NCBI RefSeq assembly: GCF_021647475.1
Contig: NZ_JAKIUR010000064.1
Location: 1 to 13,716 of the forward strand
Length of the DNA: 13,716 nt
From: Lutibacter sp.
Lineage (GTDB): Bacteria > Bacteroidota > Bacteroidia > Flavobacteriales > Flavobacteriaceae
Direction of reading: 5' to 3'
The notes beneath the pieces were generated by a model. That model did not search any database. It saw nothing but the letters and a program-made list of their open reading frames with translations, and was not told where the DNA came from. The stretch's first letter is position 1, and each line of letters begins with the position of its first letter. This document shows positions 6,961 to 13,605 of this stretch, piece by piece. The position numbers and the translations under genes were made by a program.

Positions 6961-7998
6961 ATGAATATTCAAGAACTAACACGAGAAAATATTAAATTCT
7001 TAAAGCCTTATTCTTCAGCAAGAAATGAATTTAAAGATTTTGATGCTGAAATGATTTTTCTAGATGCCAATGAAAATCCGTTTGAAAATGGGGTAAATCG
7101 GTATCCTGATCCTTATCAAAGAAAGGTAAAACAAGAACTTTCTAAAATCAAAAAAAATGATGTTGATCAAATTTTATTAGGGAATGGAAGTGATGAAGTT
7201 TTGGATTTAATTTTCAGAGCATTTTGTGAGCCAGCAGTAGATAATATTATTACGTTACCGCCAACGTATGGAATGTATAAAGTGTTGGCAGAAATTAATA
7301 ATATTACTGTAAAAGAAATTTTATTGACAGATAAATTTCAACCGAATGTACAAGAGATTTTAAATGCTGCAGATGCTAATTCAAAATTATTGTTTTTGTG
7401 TTCGCCAAACAATCCTACAGGTAATTTATTCAGATTTGAAAATGTTGAAACACTTCTTAAATATTTTAAAGGAATCATCATATTAGATGAGGCTTATATT
7501 GATTTTACTTCCCAAAAAAGTTGGTTACAACGATTAGATGAATTTCCAAACTTAATTATAACGCAAACCTTATCAAAAGCTTACGGTATGGCAGGAATTA
7601 GATTGGGAATTTGTTATGCTTCAAAAGAAATTATTACGGTTTTAAATAAAATTAAGCCTCCTTATAATGTGAATAAATTAACACAGAAAAAAGCATTGAA
7701 AAGAGTTTTGAATCAACAAAAAGTACAAAAAGAAATTGGTAAAATTCTAGCACAACGAGAGAAATTAATAAAGAAATTAAAATCAATTTCATTTATTGAA
7801 AAAGTGTATCCAACAGATGCTAATTTTGTATTAATTAAAGTTGATAATGCTAATAATAGATATCAGCAATTAATAAAAAAAGGAATTGTAGTGAGAAACA
7901 GAACCACGCAACCTTTATGTGAAAATACATTGCGGTTAACGGTTGGAACAAAAAGTGAAAACAAGAAATTAATAAACGTATTAAACGAAATTGAATGA
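6961..7998 (+). CDS. hisC: Histidinol-phosphate aminotransferase
   Basis: This PLP enzyme transaminates imidazole-acetol phosphate to histidinol phosphate with glutamate as amino donor. The 345 residues match fold type I class II aminotransferases: LDANENP (34-40), the NNPTG loop (150-154), DEAYIDF (176-182), the Schiff-base lysine Lys206 in TLSKAYG, Arg214 in GIRLG, and the substrate-carboxylate arginine Arg325 in LRLTVGT. Aromatic aminotransferases can look similar, but the position inside the his operon settles the role. The TGA stop (7996-7998) overlaps the hisB start by four bases, which suggests translational coupling. This is the only his junction without a repeat. Confidence 0.96.
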   Translation: MNIQELTRENIKFLKPYSSARNEFKDFDAEMIFLDANENPFENGVNRYPDPYQRKVKQELSKIKKNDVDQILLGNGSDEVLDLIFRAFCEPAVDNIITLPPTYGMYKVLAEINNITVKEILLTDKFQPNVQEILNAADANSKLLFLCSPNNPTGNLFRFENVETLLKYFKGIIILDEAYIDFTSQKSWLQRLDEFPNLIITQTLSKAYGMAGIRLGICYASKEIITVLNKIKPPYNVNKLTQKKALKRVLNQQKVQKEIGKILAQREKLIKKLKSISFIEKVYPTDANFVLIKVDNANNRYQQLIKKGIVVRNRTTQPLCENTLRLTVGTKSENKKLINVLNEIE

Positions 7999-9131
7999 TG
8001 AAAAAAGTATTGTTTATAGATAGAGATGGCACGTTGATTAAAGAACCTGCCGATGAACAAATTGATGCATTTGATAAGTTAGTTTTTTATCCAAAAGTTT
8101 TTACATATTTAGGCAAAATAGCGAAAGAATTAGATTTTGAATTGGTGATGATTACCAATCAGGATGGTTTAGGAACTGAAATTTATCCTGAAAACACTTT
8201 TTGGTCTGTTCATAATTTTATATTACGAACCTTTAAAAATGAAGGTGTAAAATTCTCTAAAGTTTATATTGATAAAACTTTTGCTAAAGATAATGCACCA
8301 ACAAGAAAACCAAATACAGGTTTACTCAAAATTTATTTTTCTGATGATTATGATTTGGAAAATTCATTTGTAATTGGCGATAGGTTGACAGATATTCAAT
8401 TGGCTAAAAATCTAAATTCAAAAGGAATATTTATCAATGATAATTCTTATTTAGGCTCCAATGAAATTTCGGTAAAAAAAGAAGAATTAAGTAATTTTAT
8501 TCAGTTAGAAACTACTGATTGGGAAAAAATTTATGAATTTTTAAAATTAGAACAAAGAACAGCACAACTTACTCGAAATACAAATGAAACACAAATTTAT
8601 ATTAAACTGAATTTAGATGGAACAGGTAAAAGTGATATTTCTACAGGAATTGCCTTTTTTGATCATATGTTAGACCAAATTGCACGTCACGGAAATATGG
8701 ATGTAACTATACAGGTAAAAGGTGATTTGGAAGTTGATGAGCATCATACTATTGAAGATACTATGATTGCTTTAGGTGAAGTTTTTGCTAAAGCATTAGG
8801 GAATAAGTTGGGTATAGAGCGTTACGGTTTTTGCTTACCAATGGATGATTGTTTAGCACAGGTTGCAATAGATTTTGGAGGTAGAAACTGGTTGGTATGG
8901 GATGCCGATTTTAAACGCGAAAAAATTGGAGAAATGCCAACAGAAATGTTTTACCATTTGTTTAAATCGTTCACGGATGGAGCTAAATGCAATTTAAATA
9001 TTAAAGCAGAAGGTGTAAATGAACATCACAAAATTGAAGCTATTTTTAAAGCATTTGCAAAAGCAATTAAAGCAGCTGTAAAAAGAGATACCGGAAAAAT
9101 GATTTTACCTAGTACTAAAGGAATGCTATAA
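7995..9131 (+). CDS. hisB: Bifunctional histidinol-phosphatase / imidazoleglycerol-phosphate dehydratase
   Basis: The N-terminal HAD-type phosphatase (about 1-165) removes phosphate from histidinol phosphate and shows DRDGTLI (9-15), TNQDG (54-58), RKP (104-106) and GDRLTD (128-133). The C-terminal dehydratase (about 188-378) converts IGP to imidazole-acetol phosphate and shows FFDHMLDQIARHG (221-233), DEHHTIED (248-255) and NEHHKIEAIFK (342-352), the metal-binding histidine clusters. The cysteine/histidine zinc loop of E. coli HisB is absent: the equivalent stretch IDKTFAKDNAPTRKP has no cysteine. This probably reflects the lineage rather than damage. The start is ATGATG overlapping the hisC stop, and either ATG (7995 or 7998) may be used. 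The fused enzyme is common in Bacteroidota. Confidence 0.96.
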   Translation: MMKKVLFIDRDGTLIKEPADEQIDAFDKLVFYPKVFTYLGKIAKELDFELVMITNQDGLGTEIYPENTFWSVHNFILRTFKNEGVKFSKVYIDKTFAKDNAPTRKPNTGLLKIYFSDDYDLENSFVIGDRLTDIQLAKNLNSKGIFINDNSYLGSNEISVKKEELSNFIQLETTDWEKIYEFLKLEQRTAQLTRNTNETQIYIKLNLDGTGKSDISTGIAFFDHMLDQIARHGNMDVTIQVKGDLEVDEHHTIEDTMIALGEVFAKALGNKLGIERYGFCLPMDDCLAQVAIDFGGRNWLVWDADFKREKIGEMPTEMFYHLFKSFTDGAKCNLNIKAEGVNEHHKIEAIFKAFAKAIKAAVKRDTGKMILPSTKGML

Positions 9132-9157
9132 AATAACTGACAATTATTAATTGTTTT

Positions 9158-9191
9158 GTCATTGCGAAGGAGGAACGACTGTGGCAATCTC
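9158..9191 (+). repeat. Class 1 half-element (hisB-hisH gap)
   Basis: Only the left half is present: GTC-ATTGC (9161-9165)...GCAAT (9184-9188)-CTC. No inverted right half follows. The stem is ATTGC/GCAAT where other left halves have ATTAC/GTAAT, a compensating change. The single half shows that the half-element is the basic unit. Confidence 0.75.
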
Positions 9192-9210
9192 ATAATAAGA
9201 ATAAAAATAA

Positions 9211-9792
9211 ATGAAAATAGTAATCATAAATTACGGTGCAGGAAATATACAGTCTATTAAATTTGCGATTAAAAGGTTGGGCTATGATTCAATTTTATCA
9301 GATGATGCAGAAGAAATAAAATCGGCAAATAAAATTATTTTTCCAGGAGTTGGAGAGGCAAGTAACGCTATGGGAAAATTGATTTCAACAGGATTGGATA
9401 AAGTTATTCCAACTTTGACACAACCAGTTTTAGGAATTTGCTTAGGAATGCAGTTAATGTGCAATCATTGTGAAGAAGGAAACACCCAAGGTCTAGGTAT
9501 TTTTAATTATGATGTTGTTAAATTTGATGCATCTCAAAAAGTTCCACAAATTGGTTGGAATCAAATTGAAAATTTAAAATCGAAATTATTTAGTGGAATT
9601 GATGAAAAAGAATTTATGTATTTGGTACATAGTTTTTATGTTCCATTAAATAAAGAAACTATTGCAACTACTGAATATGGAGTTAAATATGCTTCAGCAA
9701 TGCAAAAAGATAATTTTTATGGAGTGCAATTTCACCCTGAAAAAAGTAGTACGGCAGGAGCACAAATTTTAAAGAATTTTTTGGAGTTGTGA
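9211..9792 (+). CDS. hisH: Imidazole glycerol phosphate synthase, glutaminase subunit HisH
   Basis: HisH releases ammonia from glutamine and passes it to HisF for ring closure of PRFAR to IGP and AICAR. The 193 residues form a class I glutamine amidotransferase: NYGAGN (7-12), the oxyanion-strand loop PGVG (45-48), nucleophile Cys77 in GICLGMQ, PQIGWN (112-117), and His175 and Glu177 in FHPEKS. The length is normal and all catalytic residues are present. HisF, its partner, lies two genes downstream. A half-element repeat precedes it and two full elements follow. Confidence 0.97.
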   Translation: MKIVIINYGAGNIQSIKFAIKRLGYDSILSDDAEEIKSANKIIFPGVGEASNAMGKLISTGLDKVIPTLTQPVLGICLGMQLMCNHCEEGNTQGLGIFNYDVVKFDASQKVPQIGWNQIENLKSKLFSGIDEKEFMYLVHSFYVPLNKETIATTEYGVKYASAMQKDNFYGVQFHPEKSSTAGAQILKNFLEL

Positions 9793-9800
9793 AAGTAACC

Positions 9801-9873
9801 GTCATTACGAGAAGCGGTAGCGACGAAGTAATCTTATTCTATGAAGGAGATTGCCACAGCAAATGAAAATGAC
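9801..9873 (+). repeat. Class 1 palindromic repeat, first copy in the hisH-hisA gap
   Basis: It starts GTCATTACGA eight bases after the hisH stop and ends AAATGAC. The left stem is ATTAC (9804-9808) / GTAAT (9828-9832), and the right half starts AGATTGCCACAGC. Compared with the next copy it lacks about 13 bases (ATTTGCTTCGC region) just before the terminal ATGAC, so its outer palindrome is damaged. Confidence 0.8.
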
Positions 9874-9891
9874 AAAAGATTTTAAAATTTA

Positions 9892-9977
9892 TCATTACAA
9901 GGAGTGATAACGACGTGGTAATCTCTTCATTCAACGTGAGATTGCCACAGCAAATGAAAAATTTGCTTCGCAATGAC
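9892..9977 (+). repeat. Class 1 palindromic repeat, second copy in the hisH-hisA gap
   Basis: It runs from TCATTACAAGGAG through CGACGTGGTAATCTC and GAGATTGCCACAGC to TTCGCAATGAC. The inner hairpin AGCAAAT/ATTTGCT is shared with the hisD-hisC copy. It has the same orientation as the preceding copy and is separated from it by 18 bases. The two elements fill most of the 215-base gap, and the last 30 bases are an A-rich translation start region. Confidence 0.85.
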
Positions 9978-10007
9978 AAAATAATAGATAACAATTAAAC
10001 AATACAA

Positions 10008-10733
10008 ATGAGAATAATACCCGCAATAGATATCATCAATGGGAAATGTGTACGCCTTTCAAAAGGAGATTATAGTACTCAAAAGATATACAACGAAAAT
10101 CCGTTGGAAGCAGCAAAAATGTTTGAAGATCACGGAGTTAAATATTTACATTTGGTAGATTTAGATGGGGCAAAAGCAAGCCATATTGTAAATTACAAAG
10201 TTTTAGAAACCATTGCTTCAAAAACCAATTTAAGTATTGACTTTGGAGGTGGTTTAAAATCGGATGAAGATTTAAAAATAGCTTTCGAATCGGGTGCAAA
10301 TCAAATTACAGGAGGAAGTATTGCTGTTAAAAATCCTTTAATTTTTAAGAAATGGATACAGGAGTATGGTTCAGAAAAAATTATTTTGGGAGCCGATGCA
10401 ACAAATGAAAAAGTTGCTATTGGCGGTTGGTTAGAAGAATCAGATAAAGAATTACTTCCTTTTATACAAAATTATGTAAATAAGGGTGTTAGTTATGTTA
10501 TTTGTACTGATATTTCTAAAGATGGCATGTTAGAAGGACCTTCATTTGAGTTGTATCAAAAGATTTTAAATAAAATATCTGATGTGAAGTTGATAGCTTC
10601 TGGAGGAATTTCAACGTTTAGTGAATTACCAAAATTGGCAGCAATGGGTTGTGAAGGAACTATTATTGGTAAAGCCATTTATGAAAATAGGATTAGTATG
10701 AAACAATTGGAAAAATTTATATTAAATAAGTAA
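10008..10733 (+). CDS. hisA: ProFAR isomerase HisA
   Basis: HisA is a cytoplasmic (beta/alpha)8-barrel enzyme that isomerises ProFAR to PRFAR by an Amadori rearrangement. The 241 residues carry the two expected catalytic aspartates: Asp8 (PAIDIING) and Asp130 (LGADAT). The phosphate-binding loops of the two half-barrels are also visible: FGGGLKS (79-85) with the following TGGSIAV, and ASGGIS (197-202) with IIGKAIY. TDISKDGML (167-175) is the family motif of the second half. The stop codon is followed after one base by the next repeat. It sits between the two synthase genes hisH and hisF, the usual order. Confidence 0.97.
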   Translation: MRIIPAIDIINGKCVRLSKGDYSTQKIYNENPLEAAKMFEDHGVKYLHLVDLDGAKASHIVNYKVLETIASKTNLSIDFGGGLKSDEDLKIAFESGANQITGGSIAVKNPLIFKKWIQEYGSEKIILGADATNEKVAIGGWLEESDKELLPFIQNYVNKGVSYVICTDISKDGMLEGPSFELYQKILNKISDVKLIASGGISTFSELPKLAAMGCEGTIIGKAIYENRISMKQLEKFILNK

Positions 10734-10734
10734 C

Positions 10735-10807
10735 GTCATTACGAGGAGAGAAACGACGTGGTAATCTGTTGAATATATTGAGATTGCTTCATTTCATTCG
10801 CAATGAC
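10735..10807 (+). repeat. Class 1 palindromic repeat (hisA-hisF gap)
   Basis: It starts one base after the hisA stop. The ends GTCATT and CGCAATGAC frame a left half with ATTAC (10738-10742) / GTAAT (10761-10765) and a right half GAGATTGCTTC...TTCGCAATGAC. The right half resembles that of the copy inside purL. It fills all but 15 bases of the gap. Confidence 0.85.
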
Positions 10808-10821
10808 GAATAAAAGAAACT

Positions 10822-11577
10822 ATGTTAACAAAAAGAATAATACCTTGTTTAGATATTAAAAATGGCAGAACTGTTAAAGGTGTAAATTTCACTAATTTAC
10901 GCGATGCAGGAGACCCCGTTGAACTTGCTGAAATTTATGCAAACAACGGTGCTGATGAGCTGGTATTTTTAGATATTACTGCAACGGAACAACGTAGAAA
11001 AACATTGTCAGAATTAGTGATGCATGTGGCAGAAAAGATAAATATTCCATTTACGGTAGGAGGTGGAATTTCATCGGTTGAAGATGTTGAAATATTATTA
11101 AATTCAGGTGCTGATAAGGTTTCTATAAACTCATCTGCAGTAAAAAACCCACAATTAATAAATGAGTTGGCTGCAAAATTTGGAAGTCAGTGTATTGTTG
11201 TAGCCATTGATGCAAAACAGGTTGAAGGCGAATGGATGGTGCATTTGGTTGGAGGTAAAGTTCCTACGGAAATTAAATTATTTGATTGGGCTAAAGAAGT
11301 AGAAAATAGAGGTGCTGGTGAAATATTATTCACTTCCATGGATCACGATGGTACTAAAAACGGATTTGCAAATAATGCATTAGCACATTTAAGTAGTTTG
11401 GTTAATATTCCAATAATTGCGTCAGGTGGAGCAGGAAATATACAACATTTTACAGATGTATTTATTGAAGGAAAAGCAGATGCTGCTTTGGCAGCTAGCG
11501 TTTTTCATTTTAAAGAAATAGAAATAATAGATTTAAAGAAAGAATTAAAAAATAATAATATACCAGTTCGATTGTAA
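10822..11577 (+). CDS. hisF: Imidazole glycerol phosphate synthase, cyclase subunit HisF
   Basis: HisF closes the imidazole ring of PRFAR using ammonia from HisH, giving IGP (to histidine) and AICAR (to purines). It is a 251-residue (beta/alpha)8 barrel related to HisA. The start MLTKRIIPCLDIKNGR is typical, and the catalytic aspartates are Asp11 (CLDIKNG) and Asp130 (VAIDAK). Phosphate loops TVGGGIS (78-84) and ASGGAG (200-205) and the motif TSMDHDGTKNG (171-181) are present. AICAR links this operon to purine synthesis, where the divergent purL acts upstream of AICAR. A class 3 repeat begins one base after the stop. Confidence 0.97.
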   Translation: MLTKRIIPCLDIKNGRTVKGVNFTNLRDAGDPVELAEIYANNGADELVFLDITATEQRRKTLSELVMHVAEKINIPFTVGGGISSVEDVEILLNSGADKVSINSSAVKNPQLINELAAKFGSQCIVVAIDAKQVEGEWMVHLVGGKVPTEIKLFDWAKEVENRGAGEILFTSMDHDGTKNGFANNALAHLSSLVNIPIIASGGAGNIQHFTDVFIEGKADAALAASVFHFKEIEIIDLKKELKNNNIPVRL

Positions 11578-11578
11578 T

Positions 11579-11644
11579 GTCATTCCTGTGAAAACAGGAA
11601 TCTAAACAATGTTAATAATGGATTCCTGCCTACGCAGGAATGAC
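11579..11644 (+). repeat. Class 3 palindromic repeat (hisF-hisIE gap)
   Basis: The outer ends GTCATTCCTG and CAGGAATGAC are perfect inverted repeats. Each half is also a hairpin: ATTCCTG (11582-11588) / CAGGAAT (11595-11601), and ATTCCTG (11622-11628) / CAGGAAT (11635-11641). It therefore has the same inverted-pair layout and GTC...CT ends as classes 1 and 2, with a different stem. Confidence 0.85.
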
Positions 11645-11672
11645 AAGAGATAATAAAATACAAGAAAAAATT

Positions 11673-12272
11673 ATGAATATAAATTTTAATAAAAATAATG
11701 ATGATTTAGTGCCAGCAATAATTCAAGATGCAACTACTAAAAATGTATTAATGTTGGGTTACATGAATGTTGAAGCCTATTCAAAAACAGTTAAAACTAA
11801 TAAAGTAACATTTTATAGTAGAACAAAAAATAGATTGTGGACAAAGGGTGAAGAAAGTGGTAACTTTTTAAATTTAGTTTCAATTAAAAACGATTGTGAT
11901 AAGGATACTTTGTTAATTGAAGTGAATCCAGTTGGACCAACATGCCATAAAGGAACGGATACTTGTTGGGGAGAAACCAATAACCAATCTTACGGATTTT
12001 TATCTGAGTTGGAAAATGTGATTCAAAGTAGAAGAGAAATTGCTGATTCAGAAAAAAGCTATGTAGCTTCATTATTTGCAAAAGGAATTAATAAAATAGC
12101 TCAAAAAGTAGGAGAAGAAGCTGTAGAAGTTGTAATTGAAGCTAAAGATAATGACGATAATTTATTTTTAAATGAAAGTGCAGATTTGCTGTTTCATTAT
12201 TTAATTTTACTACAAGCAAAAGGTTTCACATTAAAAGATGTCGTGAAAATTTTAGAGGGAAGACATTCTTAA
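11673..12272 (+). CDS. hisIE: Bifunctional phosphoribosyl-AMP cyclohydrolase / phosphoribosyl-ATP pyrophosphatase HisIE
   Basis: This fused enzyme carries out steps 2 and 3: PR-ATP to PR-AMP (C-terminal, MazG-like) and PR-AMP to ProFAR (N-terminal). The N-terminal half shows the metal-binding DCDKD (74-78), Cys91 (GPTCH) and Cys98 (DTCWG). The C-terminal half shows KVGEEAVEVVIEA (145-157) and NESADLLFH (167-175) with the acidic residues that bind magnesium. From this ATG the protein is 199 residues, normal for the fusion. The frame also opens at ATG 11640, but that codon lies inside the class 3 repeat (GAATGAC) and adds eleven atypical residues, so 11673 after the A-rich stretch is preferred. 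It is the last his gene. Confidence 0.94.
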   Translation: MNINFNKNNDDLVPAIIQDATTKNVLMLGYMNVEAYSKTVKTNKVTFYSRTKNRLWTKGEESGNFLNLVSIKNDCDKDTLLIEVNPVGPTCHKGTDTCWGETNNQSYGFLSELENVIQSRREIADSEKSYVASLFAKGINKIAQKVGEEAVEVVIEAKDNDDNLFLNESADLLFHYLILLQAKGFTLKDVVKILEGRHS

Positions 12273-12305
12273 TTTTTTTGTACATTTCAAAATAAATTTT
12301 ATCAT

Positions 12306-12980
12306 ATGACTACAATTTCAAAATCAGCTTTTAATTTTCTAAGTCAATTAAAGGAAAATAATAATCGAGATTGGTTTAACACACATAAAAAGGAATTTCA
12401 ACTTGAACAAGATAAAATAAAATTGTTTTATACAGCCTTAAAGGAAGCGTTAAACACACATGACGAAATAGAAAAATTAAAGGTATTTAGAATTTACAGA
12501 GATATTCGTTTTTCAAAAGATAAAACACCTTATAAAACTTATTTTTCTGGTCATTTTGTACGAGCATCAAAAAGAAAAAGAGGAGGCTATTATTTGCAAA
12601 TAAGTCCGGGAGAAACTTTTTTGGCAGGTGGATTTTGGTCTCCTAATAAAGAAGATTTACTTCGTATTAGAAAGGAATTTGAAATGGATACTACTGAAAT
12701 TAGAGCTATTATTAACGATAAAAAGTTTGTTCAAAATTTTGGTGAAATCCAAGGCAATTCGTTAAAAACTGCTCCAAGAGGTTTTGATAAAAATCATCCC
12801 AATGTAGATTTAATTAGAATGAAACAATATATTGTAACTCGTTATTTTACAGATGATGAAGTATTATCACCTAACTTTTTAGATGAAGTAAATAAAACCT
12901 TTAAAGTAATGCGTCCTTACTTTAATTATATGAGTGAAATTTTAACTACCGATTTAAATGGAGTTTCACTAATTGAATAA
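12306..12980 (+). CDS. DUF2461 (TIGR02453) family protein
   Basis: This is a 224-residue protein of unknown function. It matches the DUF2461 family by NNNRDWF (18-24), FRIYRDIRFSKDKTPYK (61-77), GGYYLQISPG (93-102), GGFWSP (108-113) and KTAPRGFDKNHP (154-165). It has no signal peptide or membrane segment, so it is probably cytoplasmic. It starts 33 bases after hisIE with no terminator between them and ends at the strong bidirectional terminator, so it is probably the last gene of the his transcript. TACATTTC (12281-12288) is close to a promoter -7 box but lacks the final G. Nothing in the protein points to a histidine role. Confidence 0.9.
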   Translation: MTTISKSAFNFLSQLKENNNRDWFNTHKKEFQLEQDKIKLFYTALKEALNTHDEIEKLKVFRIYRDIRFSKDKTPYKTYFSGHFVRASKRKRGGYYLQISPGETFLAGGFWSPNKEDLLRIRKEFEMDTTEIRAIINDKKFVQNFGEIQGNSLKTAPRGFDKNHPNVDLIRMKQYIVTRYFTDDEVLSPNFLDEVNKTFKVMRPYFNYMSEILTTDLNGVSLIE

Positions 12981-13120
12981 AAAAAAGCTGTCTAAAAAGT
13001 CTTGAAAACCGTCATTCTGAACTTGTTTCAGAATCTTACATTATTGATAACTAATGATTATAAGAACCTGAAACAAGTTTAGGTTGACGAATGTTACTTT
13101 TTAGACAGCTTCTTTTTTTT
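12979..13120. terminator. Bidirectional terminator with a class 2 repeat pair in its loop
   Basis: AAGCTGTCTAAAAAGT (12985-13000) pairs perfectly over 16 bases with ACTTTTTAGACAGCTT (13096-13111). An A run (12979-12986) lies on the left and eight T (13113-13120) on the right, so it can stop both the his/DUF2461 transcript and the convergent minus-strand gene. The loop is long and is filled by the repeats at 13011-13088, which fold on themselves. Confidence 0.8.
13011..13088. repeat. Inverted pair of class 2 repeat halves
   Basis: The left half is GTC-ATTCTGAA...TTCAGAAT-CTT (stem 13014-13021 / 13027-13034). The right half, inverted, has AACCT (13065-13069) / AGGTT (13081-13085) and ends TTGAC. 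The pair also folds half against half. The stems of the two halves and of the hisG-hisD copy differ by compensating changes. Confidence 0.75.
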
Positions 13121-13122
13121 AT

Positions 13123-13605
13123 CTACTGAATTATTATTCTTTTACTTGAATATTCTTTAGTATTAAATACTTTTAAAATATATATTCCAGAAGGAATATT
13201 TTTTAATTGTATCTTATTTTGAACTTTTTTCGGGTTTTTAATATCTATTATTAATTGTCCTAAAGTATTATATAATTGTACACCTTTTAGCTCCGTATTA
13301 TTTTTTACAGAAATAGTTAAGTCATTATTTGTACTAGGATTTGGATATACATTAAACAAGTCTGAAACATAATTATTTGTTGCTAGCGTAGAAGAGTAAC
13401 AAGTCCAACTAATATCATCTATAACAACTTGTTTTTCTGTAATATTTCTAATTTCAATAATTACATTTCCTGTAAGATTAATTTCTGTTACAGAAAAAGT
13501 TTGTGTACTTGTATTATCCCATTGAATAGAAGTTCCTTTTGAAACACCGTTTATATAAAGTTCTACTTGTCTATTTCCAACACCAGTAAACCAGGGCAAA
13601 CTCAC
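13123..13605 (-). CDS. C-terminal part of a T9SS-secreted protein (probably 5'-truncated remnant)
   Basis: The 160 residues hold an N-terminal beta-rich stretch (about 1-70, NRQVELYINGVSKGTS ... VVIDDISWTCY), resembling parts of secreted flavobacterial proteins. A type A T9SS sorting domain follows (about 83-160), with VYPNPS (87-92), GVQLYNTLGQ, GIYILKVF (140-147) and the basic end KRIIIQ. That domain directs export through the outer membrane by the type IX system. No signal peptide is present, although T9SS cargo needs one. The only start is a GTG, and an in-frame TGA lies 30 bases upstream (13633-13635). The domain looks already under way at the start, so the gene has probably lost its 5' part by truncation, frameshift or rearrangement. 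The protein's enzymatic role cannot be told. It shares the bidirectional terminator with the his transcript. Confidence 0.65.
   Translation of the reverse strand: MSLPWFTGVGNRQVELYINGVSKGTSIQWDNTSTQTFSVTEINLTGNVIIEIRNITEKQVVIDDISWTCYSSTLATNNYVSDLFNVYPNPSTNNDLTISVKNNTELKGVQLYNTLGQLIIDIKNPKKVQNKIQLKNIPSGIYILKVFNTKEYSSKRIIIQ

Noticed and set aside
7850..8060. Minus-strand open frames across the hisC-hisB junction
   Set aside because: They are antisense to two well-supported genes, with low-complexity Phe/Ile-rich translations typical of shadow frames.
8277..8316. Missing zinc-binding cysteines in the HisB phosphatase domain as a sign of lost activity
   Set aside because: The HAD aspartates and the other motifs are intact, and I recall the same cysteine-free loop in other Bacteroidota HisB, so it is likely a lineage form.
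9282..9464. Minus-strand open frame inside hisH
   Set aside because: It is antisense to an intact hisH with all catalytic residues.
9801..10807. Repeated elements as a possible CRISPR array
   Set aside because: The units are palindromic pairs of 66-106 bases scattered between genes, not short direct repeats with regular unique spacers, and no cas genes are present.
11884..12081. Minus-strand open frame inside hisIE
   Set aside because: It is antisense to the conserved hisIE metal-binding region and has no domain of its own.
12273..12305. Separate promoter for the DUF2461 gene
   Set aside because: TACATTTC misses the final G of the -7 consensus, no -33 box is seen, and no terminator separates it from hisIE.
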